Shown here piece after piece: positions 14,022 to 21,577 of a DNA stretch of 41,851 nt (its first letter is position 1; each line of letters opens with the position of its first letter). The DNA lies in the IMG/VR virus record IMGVR_UViG_3300025151_000090, positions 1 through 41,851 of that record, one strand, 5' to 3'. Source of the stretch: a virus. Both the position numbers and the translations under genes were made by a program. Under the pieces are notes generated by a model that was not told where the DNA came from, ran no database searches, and was given only the letters and a program-made list of their open reading frames with translations.

Positions 14022-14726
14022 TTATAGGTGGTTTTTCATTGCCTCTGCTGCATAAGGGAACTCTCTTTGTGTGAATTCCATCATTGCTCTTGCCAAAACT
14101 TGGATTTCCCATTGTGCTCCTGGCTTATCACGCAAATCAATAAACTTCATGATGTTTGATAAGTTTGCAGAAGCGTAATAGGTAGTATAGAGGTTTTGAG
14201 GCAGCACCCCTCTTGCTTGCTCACGGCAAACGCCCTTGTCAAGAAGATCATCAAACAACTTTAAAGAAAGTTTATGGTGATTTCTCACTGCTTCTGCCGC
14301 AGATGTGCAAACAAGTTTTTGGCAAATCTCATTAGACACTTCTGGGTTGATTAGATCGCCTTCATTTGAAGCCTGTCTGTTTGACTTGTGTTGAGTTCTA
14401 AAAGATTGAGGCTCATAAAACTCAATGTTGACGTCAGTATACCTTCTTGAAATCTCGTTATAAGACCAAGTTCTGTGTCTATGATGCTGAGAGCGCACAA
14501 ACAAAGGAACAACGCAGCGGAAGGTAATGCCGTTATGTTCCATTGTTGATGTGTGCTTATGCTCAACAAGAAAGTTGATTAGACCTTTGTCTCTTTCGTC
14601 TAACTCTTCCTTTTCAACCCCGAAGGATGCTCTTGCTGAATTGACCAGCATTAGATCATCGCCCCAGGACTGAATAAAATCGCAGCGACCAATACCATCG
14701 CCGTATAGATAGATTGTGTTTTCCAT
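14022..14726 (-). CDS. thyX: Flavin-dependent thymidylate synthase
   Basis: A 234-residue protein with the full ThyX signature at 83-96, RHRTWSYNEISRRY (consensus RHRxxSxNExSxRY). ThyX methylates dUMP to dTMP using methylene-tetrahydrofolate, FAD and NADPH. Supporting features are TSTMEHNGITFR (about 59-70), ARGVLPQNLYTTYY (catalytic-side 'R..LP' segment, about 169-183) and LRDKPGAQWEIQVLA near the C-terminus, all typical. Length is normal for the family (about 210-250). It would use dUMP, which the deaminase at 21161 could supply. Confidence 0.97.
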   Translation of the reverse strand: MENTIYLYGDGIGRCDFIQSWGDDLMLVNSARASFGVEKEELDERDKGLINFLVEHKHTSTMEHNGITFRCVVPLFVRSQHHRHRTWSYNEISRRYTDVNIEFYEPQSFRTQHKSNRQASNEGDLINPEVSNEICQKLVCTSAAEAVRNHHKLSLKLFDDLLDKGVCREQARGVLPQNLYTTYYASANLSNIMKFIDLRDKPGAQWEIQVLARAMMEFTQREFPYAAEAMKNHL

Positions 14727-14734
14727 TGTTTCCT

Positions 14735-15331
14735 TTAGCTAACTGTCAATTCTTGATATCCACCGGTGTCTAGCTGGGCGGTTTGCAGCTCTCCGGGAGA
14801 ATAGTTGACGTAAAAAGTGGCGCCAGTTGTTGTTTTGTCGACAGAAACTTTAATTTCTGTTGTTGCAGAAGCAAGATTATTTGGTTCTTTGTACACAGGG
14901 TAAAGATTGCCGGTTTTGGGCTCTTCTTTTTGTATAACTCCATCGACAGAAATAGTCATTGTGTCTGAATCATAGGCAAAATAAAGCGCTTCATTTTCTT
15001 TCTTTTCAGAAACAGTCAAATTAGCACTATCAAATTCATACTCCTTCTCAAAAATTTCACTATTAACATTATCGAAATAAGAAGGCTTTACGTCATCATT
15101 GAATGCGCCTGAAATTTCAGTGATCTCTTCTGACGAAATGATTTGTGCCGTTGCAATTGCAAGCTTTTTATCTGCTAGTGTTAAAGAGGCACCATTTGAA
15201 CCTGTGATTGTTGTTGAGTTAAGAAAGTTTTTTGTCGTAGATCTTAACTCCTGCTTAAGTTCTTTGATTTGTCTGTCTAGTACTGTGCGAATTTGAAGAA
15301 ACTCTTGTAGTGTTTTTGGTGTTTGTGGCAT
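14735..15331 (-). CDS. Hypothetical protein, coiled-coil N-terminus and beta-rich C-terminus
   Basis: A 198-residue protein beginning MPQTPKTLQEFLQIRTVLDRQIKELKQELR, a helix that could form a coiled coil, followed by Thr/Ser-rich strands (TMTISVDGVIQKEEP, ATTEIKVSVDKTTTGATFYVNYSP). The layout resembles small virion-decoration or fibre-associated proteins more than enzymes. An AACTATTTA element lies about 47 nt upstream (15378-15386), inside the end of the preceding gene, the same motif seen before virion genes. It may be a late gene sitting in an early block; that is inference. Confidence 0.65.
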   Translation of the reverse strand: MPQTPKTLQEFLQIRTVLDRQIKELKQELRSTTKNFLNSTTITGSNGASLTLADKKLAIATAQIISSEEITEISGAFNDDVKPSYFDNVNSEIFEKEYEFDSANLTVSEKKENEALYFAYDSDTMTISVDGVIQKEEPKTGNLYPVYKEPNNLASATTEIKVSVDKTTTGATFYVNYSPGELQTAQLDTGGYQELTVS

Positions 15332-15342
15332 TTTTTTCTCCT

Positions 15343-15636
15343 TTAGTTATAGTAAGCCATAATGTGGTTTTCTAAGATAAATAGTTGTTTATTGCCATCT
15401 CCATCAACAAAACTTTCTAGCATTGTTGTGTCAACAACTAAAACAGTCTCTAACTCATCTTTCTCTGAAAACCAAGTGCATTGCGGGCCAACCCCAATAA
15501 GATTGGCCTTTCTGTATCTTTGTTGCGTTTGGCTAACGTAGTCTTCTGGCAGCAATACCGCTGGCTGTTCTTTTTCTTGCTTTGCTTCTTCAATCAAAGA
15601 AACGTGAAGATAGCGATTGCACGGCCTAAGCAACAT
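15343..15636 (-). CDS. GroES-like co-chaperonin
   Basis: A 97-residue protein; the ATG at 15636 with GAGG upstream overlaps the preceding gene by 11 nt (a GTG at 15642 is possible). The order matches GroES: LRPCNRYLHV at the start (as in 'kPLgDRVlV'), a flexible stretch with AVLLP (26-30) where GroES has the hydrophobic tripeptide that docks on GroEL, LIGVGPQC (47-53), ETVLVVDTTMLESF (like 'GD.Vl....gte') and LFILENHIMAYY (85-96, like 'eyliLrEsDIlAiv'). T4 encodes the co-chaperonin gp31 for capsid folding, so a similar role with host GroEL is likely. The canonical GG before the tripeptide is missing. Confidence 0.75.
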   Translation of the reverse strand: MLLRPCNRYLHVSLIEEAKQEKEQPAVLLPEDYVSQTQQRYRKANLIGVGPQCTWFSEKDELETVLVVDTTMLESFVDGDGNKQLFILENHIMAYYN

Positions 15637-15892
15637 CTGCACCTCGCTGTGCGGAAACGGCAGTTAAGAGACGTGAATACATTTCTTGAAGTTGTTCAAG
15701 GTCCTCGTCCTTCTTAAGCATACGGTAAGCCTTTACCGCAAGCCGCATCTCATCTGTTGAGAGCCAGCCGTTCTCTTTGTAGTTTGCACGAAGATCACGC
15801 TTTGCCTCCTTGTAGGGCTCCATTTCTTGCTCAATGGCATCTAGTGCCTTGATAAAATCACGAATTTTCTCTGTCTTTTCTTCTTCACTCAT
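15626..15892 (-). CDS. Small helical protein, possible GapR-like DNA-binding protein (DUF2312)
   Basis: An 88-residue ORF with CAGGAGG before its ATG. After an acidic N-terminus the sequence AIEQEMEPYKEAKRDLRANYKENGW, then STDEMRLAVKAYRMLKKDEDLE and QLQEMYSRLL, follows the pattern of GapR (DUF2312): 'iE.le.eKk....dik.vy.eAk.nGfd.k.lr.vi.lRk.d....e....l..Yl.al'. GapR binds over-twisted DNA ahead of moving polymerases. The match is by eye, so confidence is moderate. The upstream leader (ACAACTCAAACAACAGGAGG) is also found, slightly changed, before the 169-residue gene. Confidence 0.55.
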   Translation of the reverse strand: MSEEEKTEKIRDFIKALDAIEQEMEPYKEAKRDLRANYKENGWLSTDEMRLAVKAYRMLKKDEDLEQLQEMYSRLLTAVSAQRGADVA

Positions 15893-15952
15893 TTTTTCCT
15901 CCTGTTGTTTGAGTTGTTTTTATTTTTATCTGCTCTCGGTTGAGTCTAATTG

Positions 15953-16462
15953 TCATCCTACCTCCTTCGCTCGGAAGCCTAGCTTGATGACATCCCCCTC
16001 TTCTTCCTGCACCCTCCCCAAAGGGACCAGGGGCGTAAAGAAAAAGACACGCTTGTCCTTGTATCTTTTGTTTAATTCTTGTGATATTTCACAAGAGAGA
16101 TCTGACACAAGCAAACATTCAAGGTCCATTACTGAGTATGCCGAAATGTTTTTATACAGCACAAAATTAAAATCCGCAATAAGTCTTTCGGTGTTAACGG
16201 ACATTTCCCTGCCTTCAAATTCAAAACAAGGGCGGTCAACAACATCCCAGTCAAATTCCAAAGAAGTAAAAATCCTACGAACCAACGCAAAACAATTGTT
16301 TTGGAACCCCTCCTCGGCAATGCTAATATCTCTTTCGCCAAAAACTCTGTTAATGTAGACAAATTGGTTTTCGAGTAACTGGGCGAACTTTGGCTTGTCT
16401 TCTTCCGGTAGGTCGTTTAGCAATCCAGTTTTATACCATCTTTGAAAGATATTTTCACTCAT
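15953..16462 (-). CDS. Hypothetical protein, first gene of the 16.5 kb unit
   Basis: A 169-residue ORF with AAGAGG before its ATG, the first gene after the promoter at 16516-16544. The sequence MSENIFQRWYKTGLLNDLPE, then EDKPKFAQLLENQFVYIN and FNFVLYKNISAYSVMDLECL, suggests a compact alpha/beta protein, but I recognise no family motif. Its position at the head of the unit containing GroES-like and ThyX genes suggests early or middle expression. Confidence 0.7.
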   Translation of the reverse strand: MSENIFQRWYKTGLLNDLPEEDKPKFAQLLENQFVYINRVFGERDISIAEEGFQNNCFALVRRIFTSLEFDWDVVDRPCFEFEGREMSVNTERLIADFNFVLYKNISAYSVMDLECLLVSDLSCEISQELNKRYKDKRVFFFTPLVPLGRVQEEEGDVIKLGFRAKEVG

Positions 16463-16497
16463 TTTTTCCTCTTGCTGTTTGAGTTGTTTGCTCCATT

Positions 16498-16530
16498 AAA
16501 AAAGCGAACCCCACCATTATAGGGTTCGCT
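16498..16530 (-). terminator. Intrinsic terminator after the reductase gene
   Basis: On the minus strand AGCGAACCC (522-530) pairs perfectly with GGGTTCGCT (503-511) around a 10-base loop and is followed by six T (16498-16503). It lies 23 nt past the nrdJ stop and would end the SSB-to-reductase transcript. Its loop holds the -10 of the next promoter. Confidence 0.85.
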
Positions 16531-16544
16531 AGTGCGTTTGTCAA
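16516..16544 (-). promoter_or_regulatory. Consensus sigma70 promoter embedded in a terminator
   Basis: Perfect TTGACA (16539-16544), 17-base spacer, perfect TATAAT (16516-16521). The -10 is exactly within the terminator loop, so new transcripts start inside the 3' half of the stem and do not contain the whole hairpin. A shortened form of the upstream element, AACTTTC, abuts the -35. Confidence 0.9.
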
Positions 16545-16552
16545 GCGAAAGT

Positions 16553-18412
16553 TTAGACTACTTCGCAGCCACCGGGACCACAAGCAATCTCACCTGCAAG
16601 ATCGGTGTTGTCGTCCTCCTCAATAACCTTTGAAAGATCGACGTCAGATAGCGCTTTAAGTAGGGTCTCATAAGTTTCTTTTGTGCAATCTTCGAAGGGT
16701 GCTTGAGTATAATTGCCGCCGTCGTAATTGAGCACAGAGAGACCATTGTAGACGTCTCTATTCTCCCACATCCACTCTCCAACTTCATCCCACTCATTCT
16801 CACGAACAGAGATTGTTGCTGAAACATTGTGCGTGTTTTGGCCTTTGCGGTGTCCGGGACGAACCCACTTACTAGAAACTAGTTCCACACGCTTAAGCAA
16901 GTCTAATGCTGTCTCAGTGCGATAGATGGCGCCTTCTGGGGCCTTTTGTGGAATAGAAATAACCGCCGTATCGTGTGGCCGGAAATACTCGTCCTCAACA
17001 AGTTCTGGGTGGTTATTCAAAAGGTAAGAGTAGATTGCCTCATTCTTGCCGACACGAATACGACGAATGTAGTAATCATTGTGCCAAGCGTGAATGCCAG
17101 AAGAGGTTCCAAGTGCAAGAGAGGTTGTTCCTGCTGGTTTTACACAAGTTGTTCGAGCAGCCTTGTTGATGCCGATAAGTTCTGCAACTCTTTCATTTTC
17201 TTTCTTTACGATCTTCGCACCTGCTTCTTGATCCAACTTAAGAATGGCGCCGGATGCGATGCCTGTCATTGATACGCCAATAAGGGCGTCCTTTTCTGTT
17301 GTTCTGCGCCAAACATCACGAAGGTAGTGGAAGTCTGTATATCCAGCCTGAATGGTGCCAAGGAAAGCAGCAGCACGGCAGCGAGCCTCATACTCTTCTT
17401 GAGAGTCAACGTCCGAAACGTTAATCTCTGTTAGGTTGCAGAACTGATTTGGCTTAAGACCAATCTCGCAGCAGGGGTTTGTGCCCCAATCTTTGTCGTT
17501 TGAAAGGTAAATAGCAGGCTCGCCAGAACCGGATTTTTGAATACGCTCCCAAAGAGACATAAAGTAGTCTTTATCCACCTTGTGGCGAAGAGCAACTGCG
17601 GAGTTGTTTGCACGGCCACGTTGTGGGTTTGTCTCCCACCAGTTGCCAGTCTTTGCAGCAATCATCTCGTCATCGTCTGCCGAGAAAAGAGAGATAAGGG
17701 CCGCTCGGCGGATACCGCCAGCAAGAACAGCGTCTGCAATGTAGCAAATAATGTCGTGAACTTCGATTGAAGTAAGTTTATCTCCGTCTTCCTTTGAAGA
17801 AAGAACGCCTTCAATCCTAACCAAGCACTCTTTGAGGGGCTGTGGTCCGGGGGCTTTACCACCAGAGGTGACTAAACGAGCACCCTTTGGTCGAATGTCT
17901 GAATAGTCAAAGCGGATCTTTGAAGTTCCCTTGAAGTAAGAAAGCATAAGCACTTTAACTGCATCTGCCCAGCCTTCAATGGAGTCTCCAATAAGAAATC
18001 GCCTTGTTCGCTTCTCACTTGGCCTTCTGATCTCTGGTAGTTTATCTACGTGGTGCGTTTGAACAGAAAAACCGACGCCGGTTCCACCAAGAAGCAAGAA
18101 CATTGTCTCACTAAACGCTGCGTGGTGGTCGATTGGCAGGTAAGCGCAGTTAAAGATGCGGTTTGGGGCAACTTCAATAGGCTTCCCGGCAAACTGCATT
18201 GAGCGCATTGAAGGAAGCACCTTCTTTGTGCGCACATAGTTCTCATAAACTTGAGAGATTTCTGTTGCAAGTTGAGGGTATTTCTCAATGTGCATTAGGC
18301 AGTTTCGATTAACTAGTTCATCCCAGTTTTCTCTTCGCTTGAGAGAGGGAATGAACTTTGCGTATTTCATATATACTGTAATGTCTGATAAGATTTTTGT
18401 AGCAAGTTCCAT
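16553..18412 (-). CDS. nrdJ: Ribonucleotide reductase, class II, adenosylcobalamin-dependent (monomeric RTPR type)
   Basis: A 619-residue protein that should reduce ribonucleotides (triphosphates in this subgroup) to deoxyribonucleotides using coenzyme B12. It has FNCAY (C89, one active-site disulfide Cys), LLGGTGVGFSVQ (107-118), NPCCEI (312-317, thiyl radical C314 and E316) and FCNLTEI (C325). C314 and C325 are 11 residues apart, as C408 and C419 are in the Lactobacillus enzyme. PAGTTSLALGTSSGIH (about 426-441) is the usual substrate-phosphate loop. The C-terminal CGPGGC (C611, C616) is the swinging redox pair. Length is somewhat below the Lactobacillus enzyme (about 740). Its stop is followed by a terminator. 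The start overlaps the helicase stop by one base. Confidence 0.96.
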   Translation of the reverse strand: MELATKILSDITVYMKYAKFIPSLKRRENWDELVNRNCLMHIEKYPQLATEISQVYENYVRTKKVLPSMRSMQFAGKPIEVAPNRIFNCAYLPIDHHAAFSETMFLLLGGTGVGFSVQTHHVDKLPEIRRPSEKRTRRFLIGDSIEGWADAVKVLMLSYFKGTSKIRFDYSDIRPKGARLVTSGGKAPGPQPLKECLVRIEGVLSSKEDGDKLTSIEVHDIICYIADAVLAGGIRRAALISLFSADDDEMIAAKTGNWWETNPQRGRANNSAVALRHKVDKDYFMSLWERIQKSGSGEPAIYLSNDKDWGTNPCCEIGLKPNQFCNLTEINVSDVDSQEEYEARCRAAAFLGTIQAGYTDFHYLRDVWRRTTEKDALIGVSMTGIASGAILKLDQEAGAKIVKKENERVAELIGINKAARTTCVKPAGTTSLALGTSSGIHAWHNDYYIRRIRVGKNEAIYSYLLNNHPELVEDEYFRPHDTAVISIPQKAPEGAIYRTETALDLLKRVELVSSKWVRPGHRKGQNTHNVSATISVRENEWDEVGEWMWENRDVYNGLSVLNYDGGNYTQAPFEDCTKETYETLLKALSDVDLSKVIEEDDNTDLAGEIACGPGGCEVV

Positions 18413-19806
18413 TAATTTTCTCCTTGTTCGTTTTTCATTTGCTTATACTGCTCTCGCAAGTGGTTCATTTGCCTTTTAGCAGTATTCTTTTTTAGATCTT
18501 CAATTGATTCATTTGTTGGTTCTAGAACCCTGATTTTTACGTTGCTTGTGTCCATAAACAGAGGGAATACTAATCCATCTGCGCCATTGCGATTCTTGGC
18601 GACATACAAGCGTCCAGTGTTGTTGTTGCGATCTTCAATCGTCCTGGAAAGTGAGCAAATAAAATCAGCAACAAAACACTTGTTGAATGCCTCTGAAATT
18701 GCTTCCATTGTTACAATTTCAGCGTTTACTCCAGAACGGTTTGTTTGTGAAGCAGTCCAGATAGGACAAGAATATTTTTGTGCGAGTCCCCGTAGTTCCT
18801 CGTAGATAGATTCGATCTCAAATCTCTTGTCTTTATAACTAGTGACTGGCTTTAAAAGATCCGCATAATCAACAATAATTGTTCCAATTTCAATGCCTCT
18901 TGAAATCAACTTTTCCAAGTGCCGATCGAGGGTTGCGATAGAGGCTGATTTTGTTGGGTATTCCTTAACAACAAGAGCTCCCTCAACTTCCTTGATCGAA
19001 TCAAGAACATCTTCTTTTCTGTTTTTAAGTTCGTTGAGTTTGATCTCGGAAATGCAAGAATCATAGCGCTGTGCAATAACCTTGTCTGAGAGTTCGAGAG
19101 TGTAGTGCACAACAGTCTTTCCAGACTTTACTGCGCTTGCTCCCAAGTGTGTAAGCGCCATAGACTTTCCAGCGCCGGTTGGAGCAATAACAACACCAAG
19201 TTCGCCAATGCCATGGCCACCCTGAGTTAGATCATCAATAAGGCCCCACCCTGTCGATACTGGGTGTCTTGGCTTTTCTACGTAGCGAGCATCAAAATCC
19301 TTGATAAAGTCGTGGCCAAAGTCGTTGTCCATTCCAAGTTTTAGCGCCTCATTAATAACTCCCTTGACCTCATCAAAAGATGAGTTCTTAATAAGAGAGA
19401 TAGAGTGCAAGATCGCTTCTTGTAGTTTTTGCTTCTTGCAAAAGTCCAAAGCCTGGTTCTTGATGTAGTCGGAATCTGCAACAGTTTTGCTACCAACGGC
19501 TTTTGCAACATAGTTTCTAATCGTTGCCTGAACTGATTCTGGCAAGTCTCCAATCTCAGTTCTGACAAGTGTTTCCAAAGTCTCCTCCGAAGGGTGAATT
19601 CCGTATTCTCTTCGGTGGTTGAAAATAAGTTTTGTTAGTTCTTGGAGAGCCTTGTTCTCAAAAAACGACACATCCAACACTTCTTCCATCTGATCAGCAA
19701 ATGGCCGATCAAACATAATAAGTTTGCATAGTTTTTCTTGAAAAGATTTACCAAATTTCTCAAATCCATCTTTATTTGAGATGGCGTCAGTCCTCATCAT
19801 ATTCAT
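18412..19806 (-). CDS. Replicative DNA helicase, DnaB/T4 gp41-like
   Basis: A 464-residue protein with a perfect AGGAGG before the ATG. The N-terminal helical domain (about 1-160) resembles DnaB's. The RecA-like motor has Walker A APTGAGKS (208-215), VVHYTLELS (232-240, motif H1a), IIVDYADLL (310-318, Walker B) and TASQTNRSG (about 350), the H3-type 'Q.NR' segment. It should unwind DNA 5'-3' as a hexamer at the phage fork. No primase domain is fused and none is seen in this window. It sits between the 5'-3' exonuclease and the reductase, in one unit with SSB and UvsX. Confidence 0.92.
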   Translation of the reverse strand: MNMMRTDAISNKDGFEKFGKSFQEKLCKLIMFDRPFADQMEEVLDVSFFENKALQELTKLIFNHRREYGIHPSEETLETLVRTEIGDLPESVQATIRNYVAKAVGSKTVADSDYIKNQALDFCKKQKLQEAILHSISLIKNSSFDEVKGVINEALKLGMDNDFGHDFIKDFDARYVEKPRHPVSTGWGLIDDLTQGGHGIGELGVVIAPTGAGKSMALTHLGASAVKSGKTVVHYTLELSDKVIAQRYDSCISEIKLNELKNRKEDVLDSIKEVEGALVVKEYPTKSASIATLDRHLEKLISRGIEIGTIIVDYADLLKPVTSYKDKRFEIESIYEELRGLAQKYSCPIWTASQTNRSGVNAEIVTMEAISEAFNKCFVADFICSLSRTIEDRNNNTGRLYVAKNRNGADGLVFPLFMDTSNVKIRVLEPTNESIEDLKKNTAKRQMNHLREQYKQMKNEQGEN

Positions 19807-19822
19807 TGTCCCTCCTATGAAT

Positions 19823-20785
19823 TTATTTTTGATTGTTCATTACCATTCTTGAATACATTCGAATGGAAGACCAATCATACGCCCCAATCCCGTCTTTGAT
19901 CAAAGAAGCGTCAAAGTCTCGCTGCGAGAACGAGAATGGCTCATTATACACGTCTTTGATGCCGTCCGCAACCCCAATCGGGATGTCTGGGGCGTAAAGT
20001 TGCATCATCTTATAATTACTCTCTAAAAGTTGTTTTGACTCCAAGAGTTTTGTGTGCACTGCTTTTGGCTTCTCTACTTTCTTGCAATCTCGCAAAAGAG
20101 CATCAATCCCATAGAAATCAGGCTCTGAAAGAACCGGAAAGGCCTTCACAAGCGTTTTGATTCCAATGCCCTTAACACCGGGTAGGTTATCTGACTTGTC
20201 GCCTTCTACGGCCCTTGCAAGCGCCATATTGGCTGGATGGATCTTATAGTCCTCCACGACAGTCTTAAACGTCTCAAACTTATCTGAGATTGGACGATAA
20301 AGAATGGTGTCCTTTGAACAAAGTTGCAAAAAGTCCTTGTCGTTGGATACAATAACTTTTACTGCGTCCTTTGTTTTTTCAGATCCGCAAAGATAAGCAA
20401 TAACGTCGTCTGCCTCAATACCCTCATAAATGTATTGTTTTACTGGAATAGTCTCCAAGTATTCCACAAGGCGAAGTTGTTGCCATACTTTGTTCTTCAT
20501 TTTGTCGTCATCTGTTAGATGCTCATAGTTCCAGTTCATTTTTACTGGCTTTCGACCCTCTTTATAGCCTTTATTCTCGGCTCTTTTGCGCTTTGCGCCA
20601 CCTGGTCCGTCCCAGCAAATGTGAACTTCGTCAGGATCGATCTCACGAATGCACTTTTGCAGTGATTTCAAAAACCCATAAAAGCCCCCAATAGGCTCTC
20701 CGTTTGAGTTTAGTGATGGATTAACAACATAAGATCTCAAAAACATGTTGAGAGCATCAATAATCATAATCTTTTTATTCAACAT
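19823..20785 (-). CDS. 5'-3' exonuclease / flap nuclease (T4 RNase H-like, FEN family)
   Basis: A 320-residue protein from the ATG at 20785, with AAGGA upstream; the open frame extends to a TTG at 20791. Metal-binding acidic motifs appear in order: IIDALN with D10, ICWDG with D59, EGIEADDVIAYL (E124, D126, D127), VSNDKDFLQL (D149, D151) and GDKSDNLPGVKGIG (195-208), the helix-3-turn-helix DNA clamp with its Asp pair. The family removes RNA primers and flaps during Okazaki processing. T4 RNase H is similar in size (305). The family A polymerase here lacks a 5' nuclease domain, so this protein may supply it. Confidence 0.93.
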   Translation of the reverse strand: MLNKKIMIIDALNMFLRSYVVNPSLNSNGEPIGGFYGFLKSLQKCIREIDPDEVHICWDGPGGAKRKRAENKGYKEGRKPVKMNWNYEHLTDDDKMKNKVWQQLRLVEYLETIPVKQYIYEGIEADDVIAYLCGSEKTKDAVKVIVSNDKDFLQLCSKDTILYRPISDKFETFKTVVEDYKIHPANMALARAVEGDKSDNLPGVKGIGIKTLVKAFPVLSEPDFYGIDALLRDCKKVEKPKAVHTKLLESKQLLESNYKMMQLYAPDIPIGVADGIKDVYNEPFSFSQRDFDASLIKDGIGAYDWSSIRMYSRMVMNNQK

Positions 20786-21164
20786 ACGCAAACCATCCTT
20801 CTGATAAAAAGAAGTCTTCTAAGACTTCTGCCATTGCTTTTGGCAAGTATTTAATCTCGCCGCTCATTTCTTGTTCTTTTGAGTTGTTTGAAAAGCAAAC
20901 TGTTTTTGTTGCTGCTGCCCGGGCATTGCTAGTTGCCCAAATCCTTTCAAAGTGTTTTTGAATAGAGTCTCTTCTTTTCCATACTTTTTCTGGGTCAAGT
21001 TCCTCATACGTGGCTGGGCTTGATGTTCTACTGTGCCCAAGGCCGCCTGAGAGGCCATACCAGCCTGTGATTACTTTGTATTTTCCGTTATCTTGTTTTT
21101 CTTTTAGAATACCATAGCGTTCTCCTGGTGATGGGTTATGATACTCAACTAATCTACCAATCAT
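20775..21164 (-). CDS. Hypothetical protein
   Basis: A 129-residue ORF whose ATG overlaps the deaminase stop in ATGA. The start GRLVEYHNPSPGERYGILKEKQDNGKYKVI looks like a small SH3-like barrel with alternating strands, followed by a helix (SIQKHFERIWATSNARAAA) and an acidic C-terminus (FFLSEGWFAYVE). It lies between deaminase and exonuclease genes in the replication unit. I recognise no family. Confidence 0.65.
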   Translation of the reverse strand: MIGRLVEYHNPSPGERYGILKEKQDNGKYKVITGWYGLSGGLGHSRTSSPATYEELDPEKVWKRRDSIQKHFERIWATSNARAAATKTVCFSNNSKEQEMSGEIKYLPKAMAEVLEDFFLSEGWFAYVE

Positions 21165-21577
21165 ATCTTCATTTCTCCTACATGGTTAGAATCCACGGAG
21201 TAAATGACTTTTTTAACCCCAACATGTTTCATTGCTGCTTGACACATACAGCAAGGTTTTGACATTCGCCACTCTCCCTGTGGATTGATTCGCACAACAT
21301 ACATTGTGCTGCCTGCGGCAGATTCTCCACCTGCTGCAAGAAGGCAACTAAGTTCAGCGTGAATAGTGGCGTGTCTTGGCACTTTCTTAAACTTAGCCGC
21401 AAATGAGTGAAACTGATTTTTGTTCACTCCTAAACTCAACACGGAGCCGCCCTTTACCAGAACGGCTCCGTGCCTAAACACCGGGAAGTTGGAGTTAGCC
21501 GCTTGTTTTGCAGCCAACTCCATCATCCCCTTTTCTTTACTCGTCGGGCTCCTCTTCGTCGTAATAATCTTCGGCAT
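21161..21577 (-). CDS. Cytidine/deoxycytidylate deaminase family protein
   Basis: A 138-residue protein from ATG 21577 (AGGACAGGAA upstream), overlapping the end of uvsX by 41 nt; a later ATG at 21526 would avoid the overlap but loses only a non-core tail. The zinc site is plain: HAEL (73-76) with H73 and catalytic E75, and PCCMC (108-112) with C109 and C112. Before it, FRHGAVLVKGG and SLGVNKNQ match the family core. dCMP deamination would give dUMP for ThyX, which makes this the simplest role. Free cytidine or tRNA substrates cannot be excluded. Confidence 0.85.
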   Translation of the reverse strand: MPKIITTKRSPTSKEKGMMELAAKQAANSNFPVFRHGAVLVKGGSVLSLGVNKNQFHSFAAKFKKVPRHATIHAELSCLLAAGGESAAGSTMYVVRINPQGEWRMSKPCCMCQAAMKHVGVKKVIYSVDSNHVGEMKI

